Of a DNA stretch of 64,000 nucleotides, positions 40,478-54,733 are shown in pieces; within the stretch, counting starts at the first letter, position 1, and each line of letters starts with the position of its first letter. The translations under genes and the position numbers were made by a program. The notes under the pieces were generated by a model that was given only the letters and a program-made list of their open reading frames with translations, was not told the origin of the DNA and made no database searches. The DNA lies in NCBI GenBank assembly GCA_964057225.1, contig OZ059896.1, positions 23,122,501 to 23,186,500 of the forward strand, read 5' to 3'. The DNA comes from Auanema rhodensis. Taxonomy: Eukaryota > Nematoda > Chromadorea > Rhabditida > Rhabditidae.

Positions 40478-43400
40478 GCATGGTAACCATGACTTTGAAA
40501 TTTACGTGAACTTTAATTTATGCTAATTAAATGTACACGTGATGTGCACTTGGTATGTAACTCGCTTCACGTGAAAGATAAAGAGATGCGGTTTTCAAAA
40601 TTAGATTCCCCATGTCCATTTTAGTCTAAAAACAAATTTTTATTGATATTGGTGCATGGTAACCATGACTTTGAAATTTACGTGAACTTTAATTTATGCT
40701 TATTAAATGTACACGTGATGTGCACTTGGTATGTAACTCGCTTCACGTGAAAGATAAAGAGATGCGGTTTTCAAAATTAGATTCCCCATGTCCATGTTAG
40801 TCTAAAAACAAATTTTAATTGATATTGGTGCATGGTAACCATGACTTTGAAATTTACGTGAACTTTAATTTATGCTAATTAAATGTACACGTGATGTGCA
40901 CTTGGTATGTAACTCGCTTCACGTGAAAGATAAAGAGATGCGGTTTTCAAAATTAGATTCCCCATGTCCATATTAGTCTAAAAACAAATTTTTATTGATA
41001 TTGGTGCATGGTAACCATGACTTTGAAATTTACGTGAACTTTAATTTATGCTAATTAAATGTACACGTGATGTGCACTTGGTATGTAACTCGCTTCACGT
41101 GAAAGATAAAGAGATGCGGTTTTCAAAATTAGATTCCCCATGTCCATATTAGTCTAAAAACAAATTTTTATTGATATTGGTGCATGGTAACCATGACTTT
41201 GAAATTTACGTGAACTTTAATTTATGCTAATTAAATGTACACGTGATGTGCACTTGGTATGTAACTCGTTTCACGTGAAAGATAAAGAGATGCGGTTTTT
41301 AAAATTAGATTCCCCATGTACATATTAGTCTAAAAACAAATTTTTATTGATATTGGTTCATGGTAACCATGACTTTGAAATTTACGTGAACTTTAATTTA
41401 TGCTAATTAAATGTACACGTGATGTGCACTTGGTATGTAACTCGCTTCACGTGAAAGATAAAGAGATGCGGTTTTCAAAATTAGATTACCCGTGTCCATG
41501 TTAGTCTAAAAACAAATTTTTATTGATATTGGTGCATGGTAACCATGACTTTGAAATTTACGTGAACTTTAATTTATGCTAATTAAATGTACACGTAATG
41601 TGCACTTGGTATGTAACTCGCTTCACGTGAAAGATAAAGAGATGCGGTTTTCAAAATTAGATTCCCCATGTCCATATTAGTCTACAAACAAATTTTTATT
41701 GATATTGGTTCATGGTAACCATGACTTTGAAATTTACGTGAACTTTGATTTATGCTAATTAAATGTACACGTGATGTGCACTTGGTATGTAACTCGCTTC
41801 ACGTGAAAGATAAAGAGATCCGGTTTTCAAAATAAGATTCCCCATGTCCATATTAGTCTAAAAACAAATTTTTATTGATATTGGTTCATGGTAACCATGA
41901 CTTTGAAATTTACGTGAACTTTAATTTATGCTAATTAAATGTACACGTGATGTGCACTTGGTATGTAACTCGCTTCACGTGAAAGATAAAGAGATGCGGT
42001 TTTCAAAATTAGATTCCCCATGTCCATGTTAGTCTAAAAACAAATTTTAATTGATATTGGTGCATGGTAACCATGACTTTGAAATTTACGTGAACTTTAA
42101 TTTATGCTAATTAAATGTACACGTGATGTGCACTTGGTATGTAACTCGCTTCACGTGAAAGATAAAGAGATGCGGTTTTCAAAATTAGATTCCCCATGTC
42201 CATATTAGTCTAAAAACAAATTTTTATTGATATTGGTGCATGGTAACCATGACTTTGAAATTTACGTGAACTTTAATTTATGCTAATTAAATGTACACGT
42301 GATGTGCACTTGGTATGTAACTCGCTTCACGTGAAAGATAAAGAGATGCGGTTTTCAAAATTAGATTCCCCATGTCCATATTAGTCTAAAAACAAATTTT
42401 TATTGATATTGGTGCATGGTAACCATGACTTTGAAATTTACGTGAACTTTAATTTATGCTAATTAAATGTACACGTGATGTGCACTTGGTATGTAACTCG
42501 TTTCACGTGAAAGATAAAGAGATGCGGTTTTTAAAATTAGATTCCCCATGTACATATTAGTCTAAAAACAAATTTTTATTGATATTGGTTCATGGTAACC
42601 ATGACTTTGAAATTTACGTGAACTTTGATTTATGCTAATTAAATGTACACGTGATGTGCACTTGGTATGTAACTCGCTTCACGTGAAAGATAAAGAGATG
42701 CGGTTTTCAAAATAAGATTCCCCATGTCCATATTAGTCTAAAAAGAAATTTTTATTGATATTGGTGCATGGTAACCATGACTTTGAAATTTACGTGAACT
42801 TTAATTTATGCTAATTAAATGTACACGTGATGTGCACTTGGTATGTAACTCGCTTCACGTGAAAGATAAAGAGATGCGGTTTTCAAAATTAGATTCCCCA
42901 TGTCCATATTAGTCTAAAAACAAATTTTCATTGATATTGGTTCATGATAACCATGACTTTGAAATTTACGTGAACTTTAATTTATGCTAATTAAATGTAT
43001 ACGTGATGTGCACTTGGTATGTAATTCGCTTCACGTGAAAGATAAAGAGATGCGGTTTTCAAAATTAGATTCCCCATGTCCATATTAGTCTAAAAACAAA
43101 TTTTTATTGATATTGGTGCATGGTAACCATGACTTTGAAATTTACGTGAACTTTAATTTATGCTAATTAAATGTACACGTGATGTGCACTTGGTATGTAA
43201 CTCGCTTCACGTGAGAGATAAAGAGATGCGGTTTTCAAAATCAGATTACCCATGTCCATATTAGTCTAAAAACAAATTTTTATTGATATTGGTTCATGGT
43301 AACCATGACTTTGAAATTTACGTGAACTTTAATTTATGCTAATTAATTGTACACGTGATGTGCACTTGGTATGTAACTCGCTTCACGTGAAAGATAAAGA

Positions 43401-45053
43401 GATGCGGTTTTCAAAATTAGATTCCCCATGTCCATATTAGTCTACAAACAAATTTTTATTGATATTGGTTCATGGTAACCATGACTTTGAAATTTACGTG
43501 AACTTTGATTTATGCTAATTAAATGTACACGTGATGTGCACTTGGTATGTAACTCGCTTCACGTGAAAGATAAAGAGATGCGGTTTTCAAAATAAGATTC
43601 CCCATGTCCATATTAGTCTAAAAACAAATTTTTATTGATATTGGTGCATGGTAACCATGACTTTGAAATTTACGTGAACTTTAATTTATGCTAATTAAAT
43701 GTACACGTGATGTGCACTTGGTATGTAACTCGCTTCACGTGAAAGATAAAGAGATGCGGTTTTCAAAATTAGATTCCCCATGTCCATATTAGTCTAAAAA
43801 CAAATTTTCATTGATATTGGTTCATGGTAACCATGACTTTGAAATTTACGTGAACTTTAATTTATGCTAATTAAATGTATACGTGATGTGCACTTGGTAT
43901 GTAATTCGCTTCACGTGAAAGATAAAGAGATGCGGTTTTCAAAATTAGATTCCCCATGTCCATATTAGTCTAAAAACAAATTTTTATTGATATTGGTGCA
44001 TGGTAACCATGACTTTGAAATTTACGTGAACTTTAATTTATGCTAATTAAATGTACACGTGATGTGCACTTGGTATGTAACTCGCTTCACGTGAAAGATA
44101 AAGAGATGCGGTTTTCAAAATTAGATTCCCCATGTCCATATTAGTCTAAAAACAAATTTTTATTGATATTGGTGCATGGTAACCATGACTTTGAAATTTA
44201 CGTGAACTTTAATTTATGCTTATTAAATGTACACGTGATGTGCACTTGGTATGTAACTCGCTTCACGTGAAAGATAAAGAGATGCGGTTTTCAAAATTAG
44301 ATTCCCCATGTCCATATTAGTCTAAAAACAAATTTTTATTGATATTGGTGCATGGTAACCATGACTTTGAAATTTACGTGAACTTTAATTTATGCTAATT
44401 AAATGTACACGTGATGTGCACTTGGTATGTAACTCGCTTCACGTGAGAGATAAAGAGATGCGGTTTTCAAAATCAGATTCCCCATGTCCATATTAGTCTA
44501 AAAACAAATTTTTATTGATATTGGTTCATGGTAACCATGACTTTGAAATTTACGTGAACTTTAATTTATGCTAATTAATTGTACACGTGATGTGCACTTG
44601 GTATGTAACTCGCTTCACGTGAAAGATAAAGAGATGCGGTTTTCAAAATTAGATTCCCCATGTCCATATTAGTCTACAAACAAATTTTTATTGATATTGG
44701 TTCATGGTAACCATGACTTTGAAATTTACGTGAACTTTGATTTATGCTAATTAAATGTACACGTGATGTGCACTTGGTATGTAACTCGCTTCACGTGAAA
44801 GATAAAGAGATGCGGTTTTCAAAATAAGATTACCCATGTCCATATTAGTCTGAAAACAAATTTTTATTGATATTGGTTCATGGTAACCATGACTTTGAAA
44901 TTTACGTGAACTTTAATTTATGCTAATTAAATGTACACGTGATGTGCACTTGGTATGTAACTCGCTTCACGTGAAAGATAAAGAGATGCGGTTTTCAAAA
45001 TTAGATTACCCGTGTCCATGTTAGTCTAAAAACAAATTTTTATTGATATTGGT
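40478..45053. repeat. Mosaic segment with 7-monomer near-repeat
   Basis: Units from 40654 (T48/G143/A164; G1; G1; T88/T119/A139; A131/G135/G143; A64/C152; G38) are partly repeated from 41886 with the A131/G135 and A64 units missing. The C164 and T59/T84 pair occurs at 42766 and again at 43646. The 42942 unit has A6, which breaks the GGTAACC core. A256-numbered unit at 44878 carries A131/G135/G143 and precedes the next HOR. Confidence 0.78.
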
Positions 45054-47517
45054 GCATGGTAACCATGACTTTGAAATTTACGTGAACTTTAATTTATGCT
45101 AATTAAATGTACACGTAATGTGCACTTGGTATGTAACTCGCTTCACGTGAAAGATAAAGAGATGCGGTTTTCAAAATTAGATTCCCCATGTCCATATTAG
45201 TCTACAAACAAATTTTTATTGATATTGGTTCATGGTAACCATGACTTTGAAATTTACGTGAACTTTGATTTATGCTAATTAAATGTACACGTGATGTGCA
45301 CTTGGTATGTAACTCGCTTCACGTGAAAGATAAAGAGATGCGGTTTTCAAAATAAGATTCCCCATGTCCATATTAGTCTAAAAAGAAATTTTTATTGATA
45401 TTGGTGCATGGTAACCATGACTTTGAAATTTACGTGAACTTTAATTTATGCTAATTAAATGTACACGTGATGTGCACTTGGTATGTAACTCGCTTCACGT
45501 GAAAGATAAAGAGATGCGGTTTTCAAAATTAGATTCCCCATGTCCATATTAGTCTAAAAACAAATTTTCATTGATATTGGTTCATGGTAACCATGACTTT
45601 GAAATTTACGTGAACTTTAATTTATGCTAATTAAATGTATACGTGATGTGCACTTGGTATGTAATTCGCTTCACGTGAAAGATAAAGAGATGCGGTTTTC
45701 AAAATTAGATTCCCCATGTCCATATTAGTCTAAAAACAAATTTTTATTGATATTGGTGCATGGTAACCATGACTTTGAAATTTACGTGAACTTTAATTTA
45801 TGCTAATTAAATGTACACGTGATGTGCACTTGGTATGTAACTCGCTTCACGTGAGAGATAAAGAGATGCGGTTTTCAAAATCAGATTACCCATGTCCATA
45901 TTAGTCTAAAAACAAATTTTTATTGATATTGGTTCATGGTAACCATGACTTTGAAATTTACGTGAACTTTAATTTATGCTAATTAATTGTACACGTGATG
46001 TGCACTTGGTATGTAACTCGCTTCACGTGAAAGATAAAGAGATGCGGTTTTCAAAATTAGATTCCCCATGTCCATATTAGTCTACAAACAAATTTTTATT
46101 GATATTGGTTCATGGTAACCATGACTTTGAAATTTACGTGAACTTTGATTTATGCTAATTAAATGTACACGTGATGTGCACTTGGTATGTAACTCGCTTC
46201 ACGTGAAAGATAAAGAGATGCGGTTTTCAAAATAAGATTCCCCATGTCCATATTAGTCTAAAAACAAATTTTTATTGATATTGGTGCATGGTAACCATGA
46301 CTTTGAAATTTACGTGAACTTTAATTTATGCTAATTAAATGTACACGTAATGTGCACTTGGTATGTAACTCGCTTCACGTGAAAGATAAAGAGATGCGGT
46401 TTTCAAAATTAGATTCCCCATGTCCATATTAGTCTACAAACAAATTTTTATTGATATTGGTTCATGGTAACCATGACTTTGAAATTTACGTGAACTTTGA
46501 TTTATGCTAATTAAATGTACACGTGATGTGCACTTGGTATGTAACTCGCTTCACGTGAAAGATAAAGAGATGCGGTTTTCAAAATAAGATTCCCCATGTC
46601 CATATTAGTCTAAAAAGAAATTTTTATTGATATTGGTGCATGGTAACCATGACTTTGAAATTTACGTGAACTTTAATTTATGCTAATTAAATGTACACGT
46701 GATGTGCACTTGGTATGTAACTCGCTTCACGTGAAAGATAAAGAGATGCGGTTTTCAAAATTAGATTCCCCATGTCCATATTAGTCTAAAAACAAATTTT
46801 CATTGATATTGGTTCATGGTAACCATGACTTTGAAATTTACGTGAACTTTAATTTATGCTAATTAAATGTATACGTGATGTGCACTTGGTATGTAATTCG
46901 CTTCACGTGAAAGATAAAGAGATGCGGTTTTCAAAATTAGATTCCCCATGTCCATATTAGTCTAAAAACAAATTTTTATTGATATTGGTGCATGGTAACC
47001 ATGACTTTGAAATTTACGTGAATTTTAATTTATGCTAATTAAATGTACACGTGATGTGCACTTGGTATGTAACTCGCTTCACGTGAGAGATAAAGAGATG
47101 CGGTTTTCAAAATCAGATTACCCATGTCCATATTAGTCTAAAAACAAATTTTTATTGATATTGGTTCATGGTAACCATGACTTTGAAATTTACGTGAACT
47201 TTAATTTATGCTAATTAATTGTACACGTGATGTGCACTTGGTATGTAACTCGCTTCACGTGAAAGATAAAGAGATGCGGTTTTCAAAATTAGATTCCCCA
47301 TGTCCATATTAGTCTACAAACAAATTTTTATTGATATTGGTTCATGGTAACCATGACTTTGAAATTTACGTGAACTTTGATTTATGCTAATTAAATGTAC
47401 ACGTGATGTGCACTTGGTATGTAACTCGCTTCACGTGAAAGATAAAGAGATGCGGTTTTCAAAATAAGATTCCCCATGTCCATATTAGTCTAAAAACAAA
47501 TTTTTATTGATATTGGT
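45054..47517. repeat. 7-monomer HOR (1232 bp), two tandem copies
   Basis: The copies are 45054-46285 and 46286-47517. The order is A64/C152; G38/A125/G156; C164; T59/T84; G98/C125/A131; T54/C152; G38/A125. The one difference I found is T34 (GAATTTTAA) in the fifth unit of copy 2. The last part runs into the third copy of the 14-15-monomer block. Confidence 0.9.
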
Positions 47518-49805
47518 GCATGGTAACCATGACTTTGAAATTTACGTGAACTTTAATTTATGCTAATTAAATGTACACGTGATGTGCACTTGGTATGTAA
47601 CTCGCTTCACGTGAAAGATAAAGAGATGCGGTTTTCAAAATTAGATTCCCCATGTCCATATTAGTCTAAAAACAAATTTTCATTGATATTGGTTCATGGT
47701 AACCATGACTTTGAAATTTACGTGAACTTTAATTTATGCTAATTAAATGTATACGTGATGTGCACTTGGTATGTAATTCGCTTCACGTGAAAGATAAAGA
47801 GATGCGGTTTTCAAAATTAGATTCCCCATGTCCATATTAGTCTAAAAACAAATTTTTATTGATATTGGTGCATGGTAACCATGACTTTGAAATTTACGTG
47901 AACTTTAATTTATGCTAATTAAATGTACACGTGATGTGCACTTGGTATGTAACTCGCTTCACGTGAAAGATAAAGAGATGCGGTTTTCAAAATTAGATTC
48001 CCCATGTCCATATTAGTCTAAAAACAAATTTTTATTGATATTGGTGCATGGTAACCATGACTTTGAAATTTACGTGAACTTTAATTTATGCTTATTAAAT
48101 GTACACGTGATGTGCACTTGGTATGTAACTCGCTTCACGTGAAAGATAAAGAGATGCGGTTTTCAAAATTAGATTCCCCATGTCCATATTAGTCTAAAAA
48201 CAAATTTTTATTGATATTGGTGCATGGTAACCATGACTTTGAAATTTACGTGAACTTTAATTTATGCTAATTAAATGTACACGTGATGTGCACTTGGTAT
48301 GTAACTCGCTTCACGTGAGAGATAAAGAGATGCGGTTTTCAAAATCAGATTCCCCATGTCCATATTAGTCTAAAAACAAATTTTTATTGATATTGGTTCA
48401 TGGTAACCATGACTTTGAAATTTACGTGAACTTTAATTTATGCTAATTAATTGTACACGTGATGTGCACTTGGTATGTAACTCGCTTCACGTGAAAGATA
48501 AAGAGATGCGGTTTTCAAAATTAGATTCCCCATGTCCATATTAGTCTACAAACAAATTTTTATTGATATTGGTTCATGGTAACCATGACTTTGAAATTTA
48601 CGTGAACTTTGATTTATGCTAATTAAATGTACACGTGATGTGCACTTGGTATGTAACTCGCTTCACGTGAAAGATAAAGAGATGCGGTTTTCAAAATAAG
48701 ATTCCCCATGTCCATATTAGTCTGAAAACAAATTTTTATTGATATTGGTGCATGGTAACCATGACTTTGAAATTTACGTGAACTTTAATTTATGCTAATT
48801 AAATGTACACGTGATGTGCACTTGGTATGTAACTCGCTTCACGTGAAAGATAAAGAGATGCGGTTTTCAAAATTAGATTCCCCATGTCCATATTAGTCTA
48901 AAAACAAATTTTTATTGATATTGGTTCATGGTAACCATGACTTTGAAATTTACGTGAACTTTAATTTATGCTAATTAAATGTATACGTGATGTGCACTTG
49001 GTATGTAACTCGCTTCACGTGAAAGATAAAGAGATGCGGTTTTCAAAATTAGATTCCCCATGTCCATATTAGTCTAAAAACAAATTTTTATTGATATTGG
49101 TGCATGGTAACCATGACTTTGAAATTTACGTGAACTTTAATTTATGCTAATTAAATGTACACGTGATGTGCACTTGGTATGTAACTCGCTTCACGTGAAA
49201 GATAAAGAGATGCGGTTTTCAAAATTAGATTCCCCATGTCCATATTAGTCTAAAAACAAATTTTTATTGATATTGGTTCATGGTAACCATGACTTTGAAA
49301 TTTACGTGAACTTTAATTTATGCTAATTAATTGTACACGTGATGTGCACTTGGTATGTAACTCTCTTCACGTGAAAGATAAAGAGATGCGGTTTTCAAAA
49401 TAAGATTCCCCATGTCCATATTAGTCTACAAACAAATTTTTATTGATATTGGTTCATGGTAACCATGACTTTGAAATTTACGTGAACTTTGATTTATGCT
49501 AATTAAATGTACACGTGATGTGCACTTGGTATGTAACTCGCTTCACGTGAAAGATAAAGAGATGCGGTTTTCAAAATTAGATTCCCCATGTCCATATTAG
49601 TCTAAAAACAAATTTTTATTGATATTGGTGCATGGTAACCATGACTTTGAAATTTACGTGAACTTTAATTTATGCTAATTAAATGTACACGTGATGTGCA
49701 CTTGGTATGTAACTCGCTTCACGTGAAAGATAAAGAGATGCGGTTTTCAAAATTAGATTCCCCATGTCCATATTAGTCTAAAAACAAATTTTTATTGATA
49801 TTGGT
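47342..49805. repeat. 14-monomer block, third dispersed copy
   Basis: This matches 38014-40477 at +9328 bp in all 14 units. G151 in the 48574 unit is shared with units at 4927 and 44702 rather than with the second copy. The match continues through 50509, giving 18 units in all (3168 bp) before a local 4-monomer duplication interrupts it. Confidence 0.88.
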
Positions 49806-51213
49806 GCATGGTAACCATGACTTTGAAATTTACGTGAACTTTAATTTATGCTAATTAAATGTACACGTGATGTGCACTTGGTATGTAACTCGCTTCACGT
49901 GAAAGATAAAGAGATGCGGTTTTCAAAATTAGATTCCCCATGTCCATTTTAGTCTAAAAACAAATTTTTATTGATATTGGTGCATGGTAACCATGACTTT
50001 GAAATTTACGTGAACTTTAATTTATGCTTATTAAATGTACACGTGATGTGCACTTGGTATGTAACTCGCTTCACGTGAAAGATAAAGAGATGCGGTTTTC
50101 AAAATTAGATTCCCCATGTCCATGTTAGTCTAAAAACAAATTTTAATTGATATTGGTGCATGGTAACCATGACTTTGAAATTTACGTGAACTTTAATTTA
50201 TGCTAATTAAATGTACACGTGATGTGCACTTGGTATGTAACTCGCTTCACGTGAAAGATAAAGAGATGCGGTTTTCAAAATTAGATTCCCCATGTCCATA
50301 TTAGTCTAAAAACAAATTTTTATTGATATTGGTGCATGGTAACCATGACTTTGAAATTTACGTGAACTTTAATTTATGCTAATTAAATGTACACGTGATG
50401 TGCACTTGGTATGTAACTCGCTTCACGTGAAAGATAAAGAGATGCGGTTTTCAAAATTAGATTCCCCATGTCCATATTAGTCTAAAAACAAATTTTTATT
50501 GATATTGGTGCATGGTAACCATGACTTTGAAATTTACGTGAACTTTAATTTATGCTAATTAAATGTACACGTGATGTGCACTTGGTATGTAACTCGTTTC
50601 ACGTGAAAGATAAAGAGATGCGGTTTTCAAAATTAGATTCCCCATGTCCATTTTAGTCTAAAAACAAATTTTTATTGATATTGGTGCATGGTAACCATGA
50701 CTTTGAAATTTACGTGAACTTTAATTTATGCTTATTAAATGTACACGTGATGTGCACTTGGTATGTAACTCGCTTCACGTGAAAGATAAAGAGATGCGGT
50801 TTTCAAAATTAGATTCCCCATGTCCATGTTAGTCTAAAAACAAATTTTAATTGATATTGGTGCATGGTAACCATGACTTTGAAATTTACGTGAACTTTAA
50901 TTTATGCTAATTAAATGTACACGTGATGTGCACTTGGTATGTAACTCGCTTCACGTGAAAGATAAAGAGATGCGGTTTTCAAAATTAGATTCCCCATGTC
51001 CATATTAGTCTAAAAACAAATTTTTATTGATATTGGTGCATGGTAACCATGACTTTGAAATTTACGTGAACTTTAATTTATGCTAATTAAATGTACACGT
51101 GATGTGCACTTGGTATGTAACTCGCTTCACGTGAAAGATAAAGAGATGCGGTTTTCAAAATTAGATTCCCCATGTCCATATTAGTCTAAAAACAAATTTT
51201 TATTGATATTGGT
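49806..51213. repeat. 4-monomer HOR (704 bp), two tandem copies with chimeric joint
   Basis: Copies 49806-50509 and 50510-51213 have the order T143; T48/G143/A164; G1; G1. The first unit of copy 2 also carries T88, a marker of the unit that follows copy 2 (51214). That unit is therefore a hybrid, and the exchange point lies between m88 and m119. Confidence 0.9.
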
Positions 51214-52973
51214 GCATGGTAACCATGACTTTGAAATTTACGTGAACTTTAATTTATGCTAATTAAATGTACACGTGATGTGCACTTGGTATGTAACTCG
51301 TTTCACGTGAAAGATAAAGAGATGCGGTTTTTAAAATTAGATTCCCCATGTACATATTAGTCTAAAAACAAATTTTTATTGATATTGGTTCATGGTAACC
51401 ATGACTTTGAAATTTACGTGAACTTTAATTTATGCTAATTAAATGTACACGTGATGTGCACTTGGTATGTAACTCGCTTCACGTGAAAGATAAAGAGATG
51501 CGGTTTTCAAAATTAGATTACCCGTGTCCATGTTAGTCTAAAAACAAATTTTTATTGATATTGGTGCATGGTAACCATGACTTTGAAATTTACGTGAACT
51601 TTAATTTATGCTAATTAAATGTACACGTAATGTGCACTTGGTATGTAACTCGCTTCACGTGAAAGATAAAGAGATGCGGTTTTCAAAATTTGATTCCCCA
51701 TGTCCATATTAGTCTAAAAACAAATTTTCATTGATATTGGTTCATGGTAACCATGACTTTGAAATTTACGTGAATTTTAATTTATGCTAATTAAATGTAC
51801 ACGTGATGTGCACTTGGTATGTAACTCGCTTCACGTGAAAGATAAAGAGATGCGGTTTTCAAAATTAGATTCCCCATGTCCATATTAGTCTAAAAACAAA
51901 TTTTAATTGATATTGGTGCATGGTAACCATGACTTTGAAATTTACGTGAACTTTAATTTATGCTAATTAAATGTACACGTGATGTGCACTTGGTATGTAA
52001 CTCGCTTCACGTGAAAGATAAAGAGATGCGGTTTTCAAAATTTGATTCCCCATGTCCATATTAGTCTAAAAACAAATTTTTATTGATATTGGTGCATGGT
52101 AACCATGACTTTGAAATTTACGTGAACTTTAATTTATGCTAATTAAATGTACACGTGATGTGCACTTGGTATGTAACTCGCTTCACGTGAAAGATAAAGA
52201 GATGCGGTTTTTAAAATTAGATTCCCCATGTACATATTAGTCTAAAAACAAATTTTTATTGATATTGGTTCATGGTAACCATGACTTTGAAATTTACGTG
52301 AACTTTAATTTATGCTAATTAAATGTACACGTGATGTGCACTTGGTATGTAACTCGCTTCACGTGAAAGATAAAGAGATGCGGTTTTCAAAATTAGATTC
52401 CCCGTGTCCATGTTAGTCTAAAAACAAATTTTTATTGATATTGGTGCATGGTAACCATGACTTTGAAATTTACGTGAACTTTAATTTATGCTAATTAAAT
52501 GTACACGTAATGTGCACTTGGTATGTAACTCGCTTCACGTGAAAGATAAAGAGATGCGGTTTTCAAAATTTGATTCCCCATGTCCATATTAGTCTAAAAA
52601 CAAATTTTCATTGATATTGGTTCATGGTAACCATGACTTTGAAATTTACGTGAATTTTAATTTATGCTAATTAAATGTACACGTGATGTGCACTTGGTAT
52701 GTAACTCGCTTCACGTGAAAGATAAAGAGATGCGGTTTTCAAAATTAGATTCCCCATGTCCATATTAGTCTAAAAACAAATTTTAATTGATATTGGTGCA
52801 TGGTAACCATGACTTTGAAATTTACGTGAACTTTAATTTATGCTAATTAAATGTACACGTGATGTGCACTTGGTATGTAACTCGCTTCACGTGAAAGATA
52901 AAGAGATGCGGTTTTCAAAATTAGATTCCCCATGTCCATATTAGTCTAAAAACAAATTTTTATTGATATTGGT
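51214..52973. repeat. 5-monomer HOR (880 bp), two tandem copies
   Basis: The copies are 51214-52093 and 52094-52973. The order is T119/A139; G135/G143; A64/T126/C164; T34/A164; G1. Three differences were seen: T88 only in copy 1, A131 only in copy 1, and T126 in the fifth unit of copy 1. The series recurs at 60015-61070 with one unit's markers split over two monomers. Confidence 0.88.
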
Positions 52974-54733
52974 GCATGGTAACCATGACTTTGAAATTTA
53001 CGTGAACTTTAATTTATGCTAATTAAATGTACACGTGATGTGCACTTGGTATGTAACTCGCTTCACGTGAAAGATAAAGAGATGCGGTTTTCAAAATTAG
53101 ATTCCCCATGTCCATATTAGTCTAAAAACAAATTTTTATTGATATTGGTTCATGGTAACCATGACTTTGAAATTTACGTGAACTTTAATTTATGCTAATT
53201 AAATGTACACGTGATGTGCACTTGGTATGTAACTCGCTTCACGTGAAAGATAAAAAGATGCGGTTTTCAAAATTAGATTCCCCATGTCCATATTAGTCTA
53301 AAAACAAATTTTTATTGATATTGGTTCATGGTAACCATGACTTTGAAATTTACGTGAACTTTAATTTATGCTAATTAAATGTACACGTGATGTGCACTTG
53401 GTATGTAACTCGCTTCACGTGAAAGATAAAGAGATGCGGTTTTCAAAATTAGATTCCCCATGTCCATATTAGTCTAAAAACAAATTTTTATTGATATTGG
53501 TGCATGGTAACTATGACTTTGAAATTTACGTGAACTTTAATTTATGCTAATTAAATGTACACGTGATGTGCACTTGGTATGTAACTCGCTTCACGTGAAA
53601 GATAAAGTGATGCGAATTTCAAAATTAGATTCCCCATGTCCATATTAGTCTAAAAACAAATTTTTATTGATATTGGTGCATGGTAACCATGACTTTGAAA
53701 TTTACGTGAACTTTAATTTATGCTAATTAAATGTACACGTGATGTGCACTTGGTATGTAACTCGCTTCACGTGAAAGATAAAGTGATGCGAATTTCAAAA
53801 TTAGATTCCCCATGTCCATATTAGTCTAAAAACAAATTTTTATTGATATTGGTTCATGGTAACCATGACTTTGAAATTTACGTGAACTTTAATTTATGCT
53901 AATTAAATGTACACGTGATGTGCACTTGGTATGTAACTCGCTTCACGTGAAAGATGAAGAGATGCGGTTTTCAAAATTAGATTCCCCATGTCCATATTAG
54001 TCTAAAAACAAATTTTTATTGATATTGGTTCATGGTAACCATGACTTTGAAATTTACGTGAACTTTAATTTATGCTAATTAAATGTACACGTGATGTGCA
54101 CTTGGTATGTAACTCGCTTCACGTGAAAGATAAAGAGATGCGGTTTTCAAAATTAGATTCCCCATGTCCATATTAGTCTAAAAAGAAATTTTTATTGATA
54201 TTGGTTCATGGTAACCATGACTTTGAAATTTACGTGAACTTTAATTTATGCTAATTAAATGTACACGTGATGTGCACTTGGTATGTAACTCGCTTCACGT
54301 GAAAGATAAAGAGATGCGGTTTTCAAAATTAGATTCCCCATGTCCATATTAGTCTAAAAACAAATTTTTATTGATATTGGTTCATGGTAACCATGACTTT
54401 GAAATTTACGTGAACTTTAATTTATGCTAATTAAATGTACACGTGATGTGCACTTGGTATGTAACTCGCTTCACGTGAAAGATAAAGAGATGCGGTTTTC
54501 AAAATTAGATTCCCCATGTCCATATTAGTCTAAAAACAAATTTTTATTGATATTGGTGCATGGTAACCATGACTTTGAAATTTACGTGAACTTTAATTTA
54601 TGCTAATTAAATGTACACGTGATGTGCACTTGGTATGTAACTCGCTTCATGTAAAAGATAAAGAGATGCGGTCTTCAAAATTAGATTCCCCATGTCCATA
54701 TTAGTCTAAAAACAAATTTTTATTGATATTGGT
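52974..54733. repeat. Transition from core to right outer zone
   Basis: Ten mostly near-consensus monomers. A106 marks the 53150 unit. T107 with a GCGAATTTC change marks two successive G1 units (53502, 53678), the first of which has a T11 change in the dyad. G156 occurs at 54030. The 54558 unit carries T93/A96/T117. Core markers G38, T54, T59 and C152 are not seen from here to the right edge. Confidence 0.8.
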
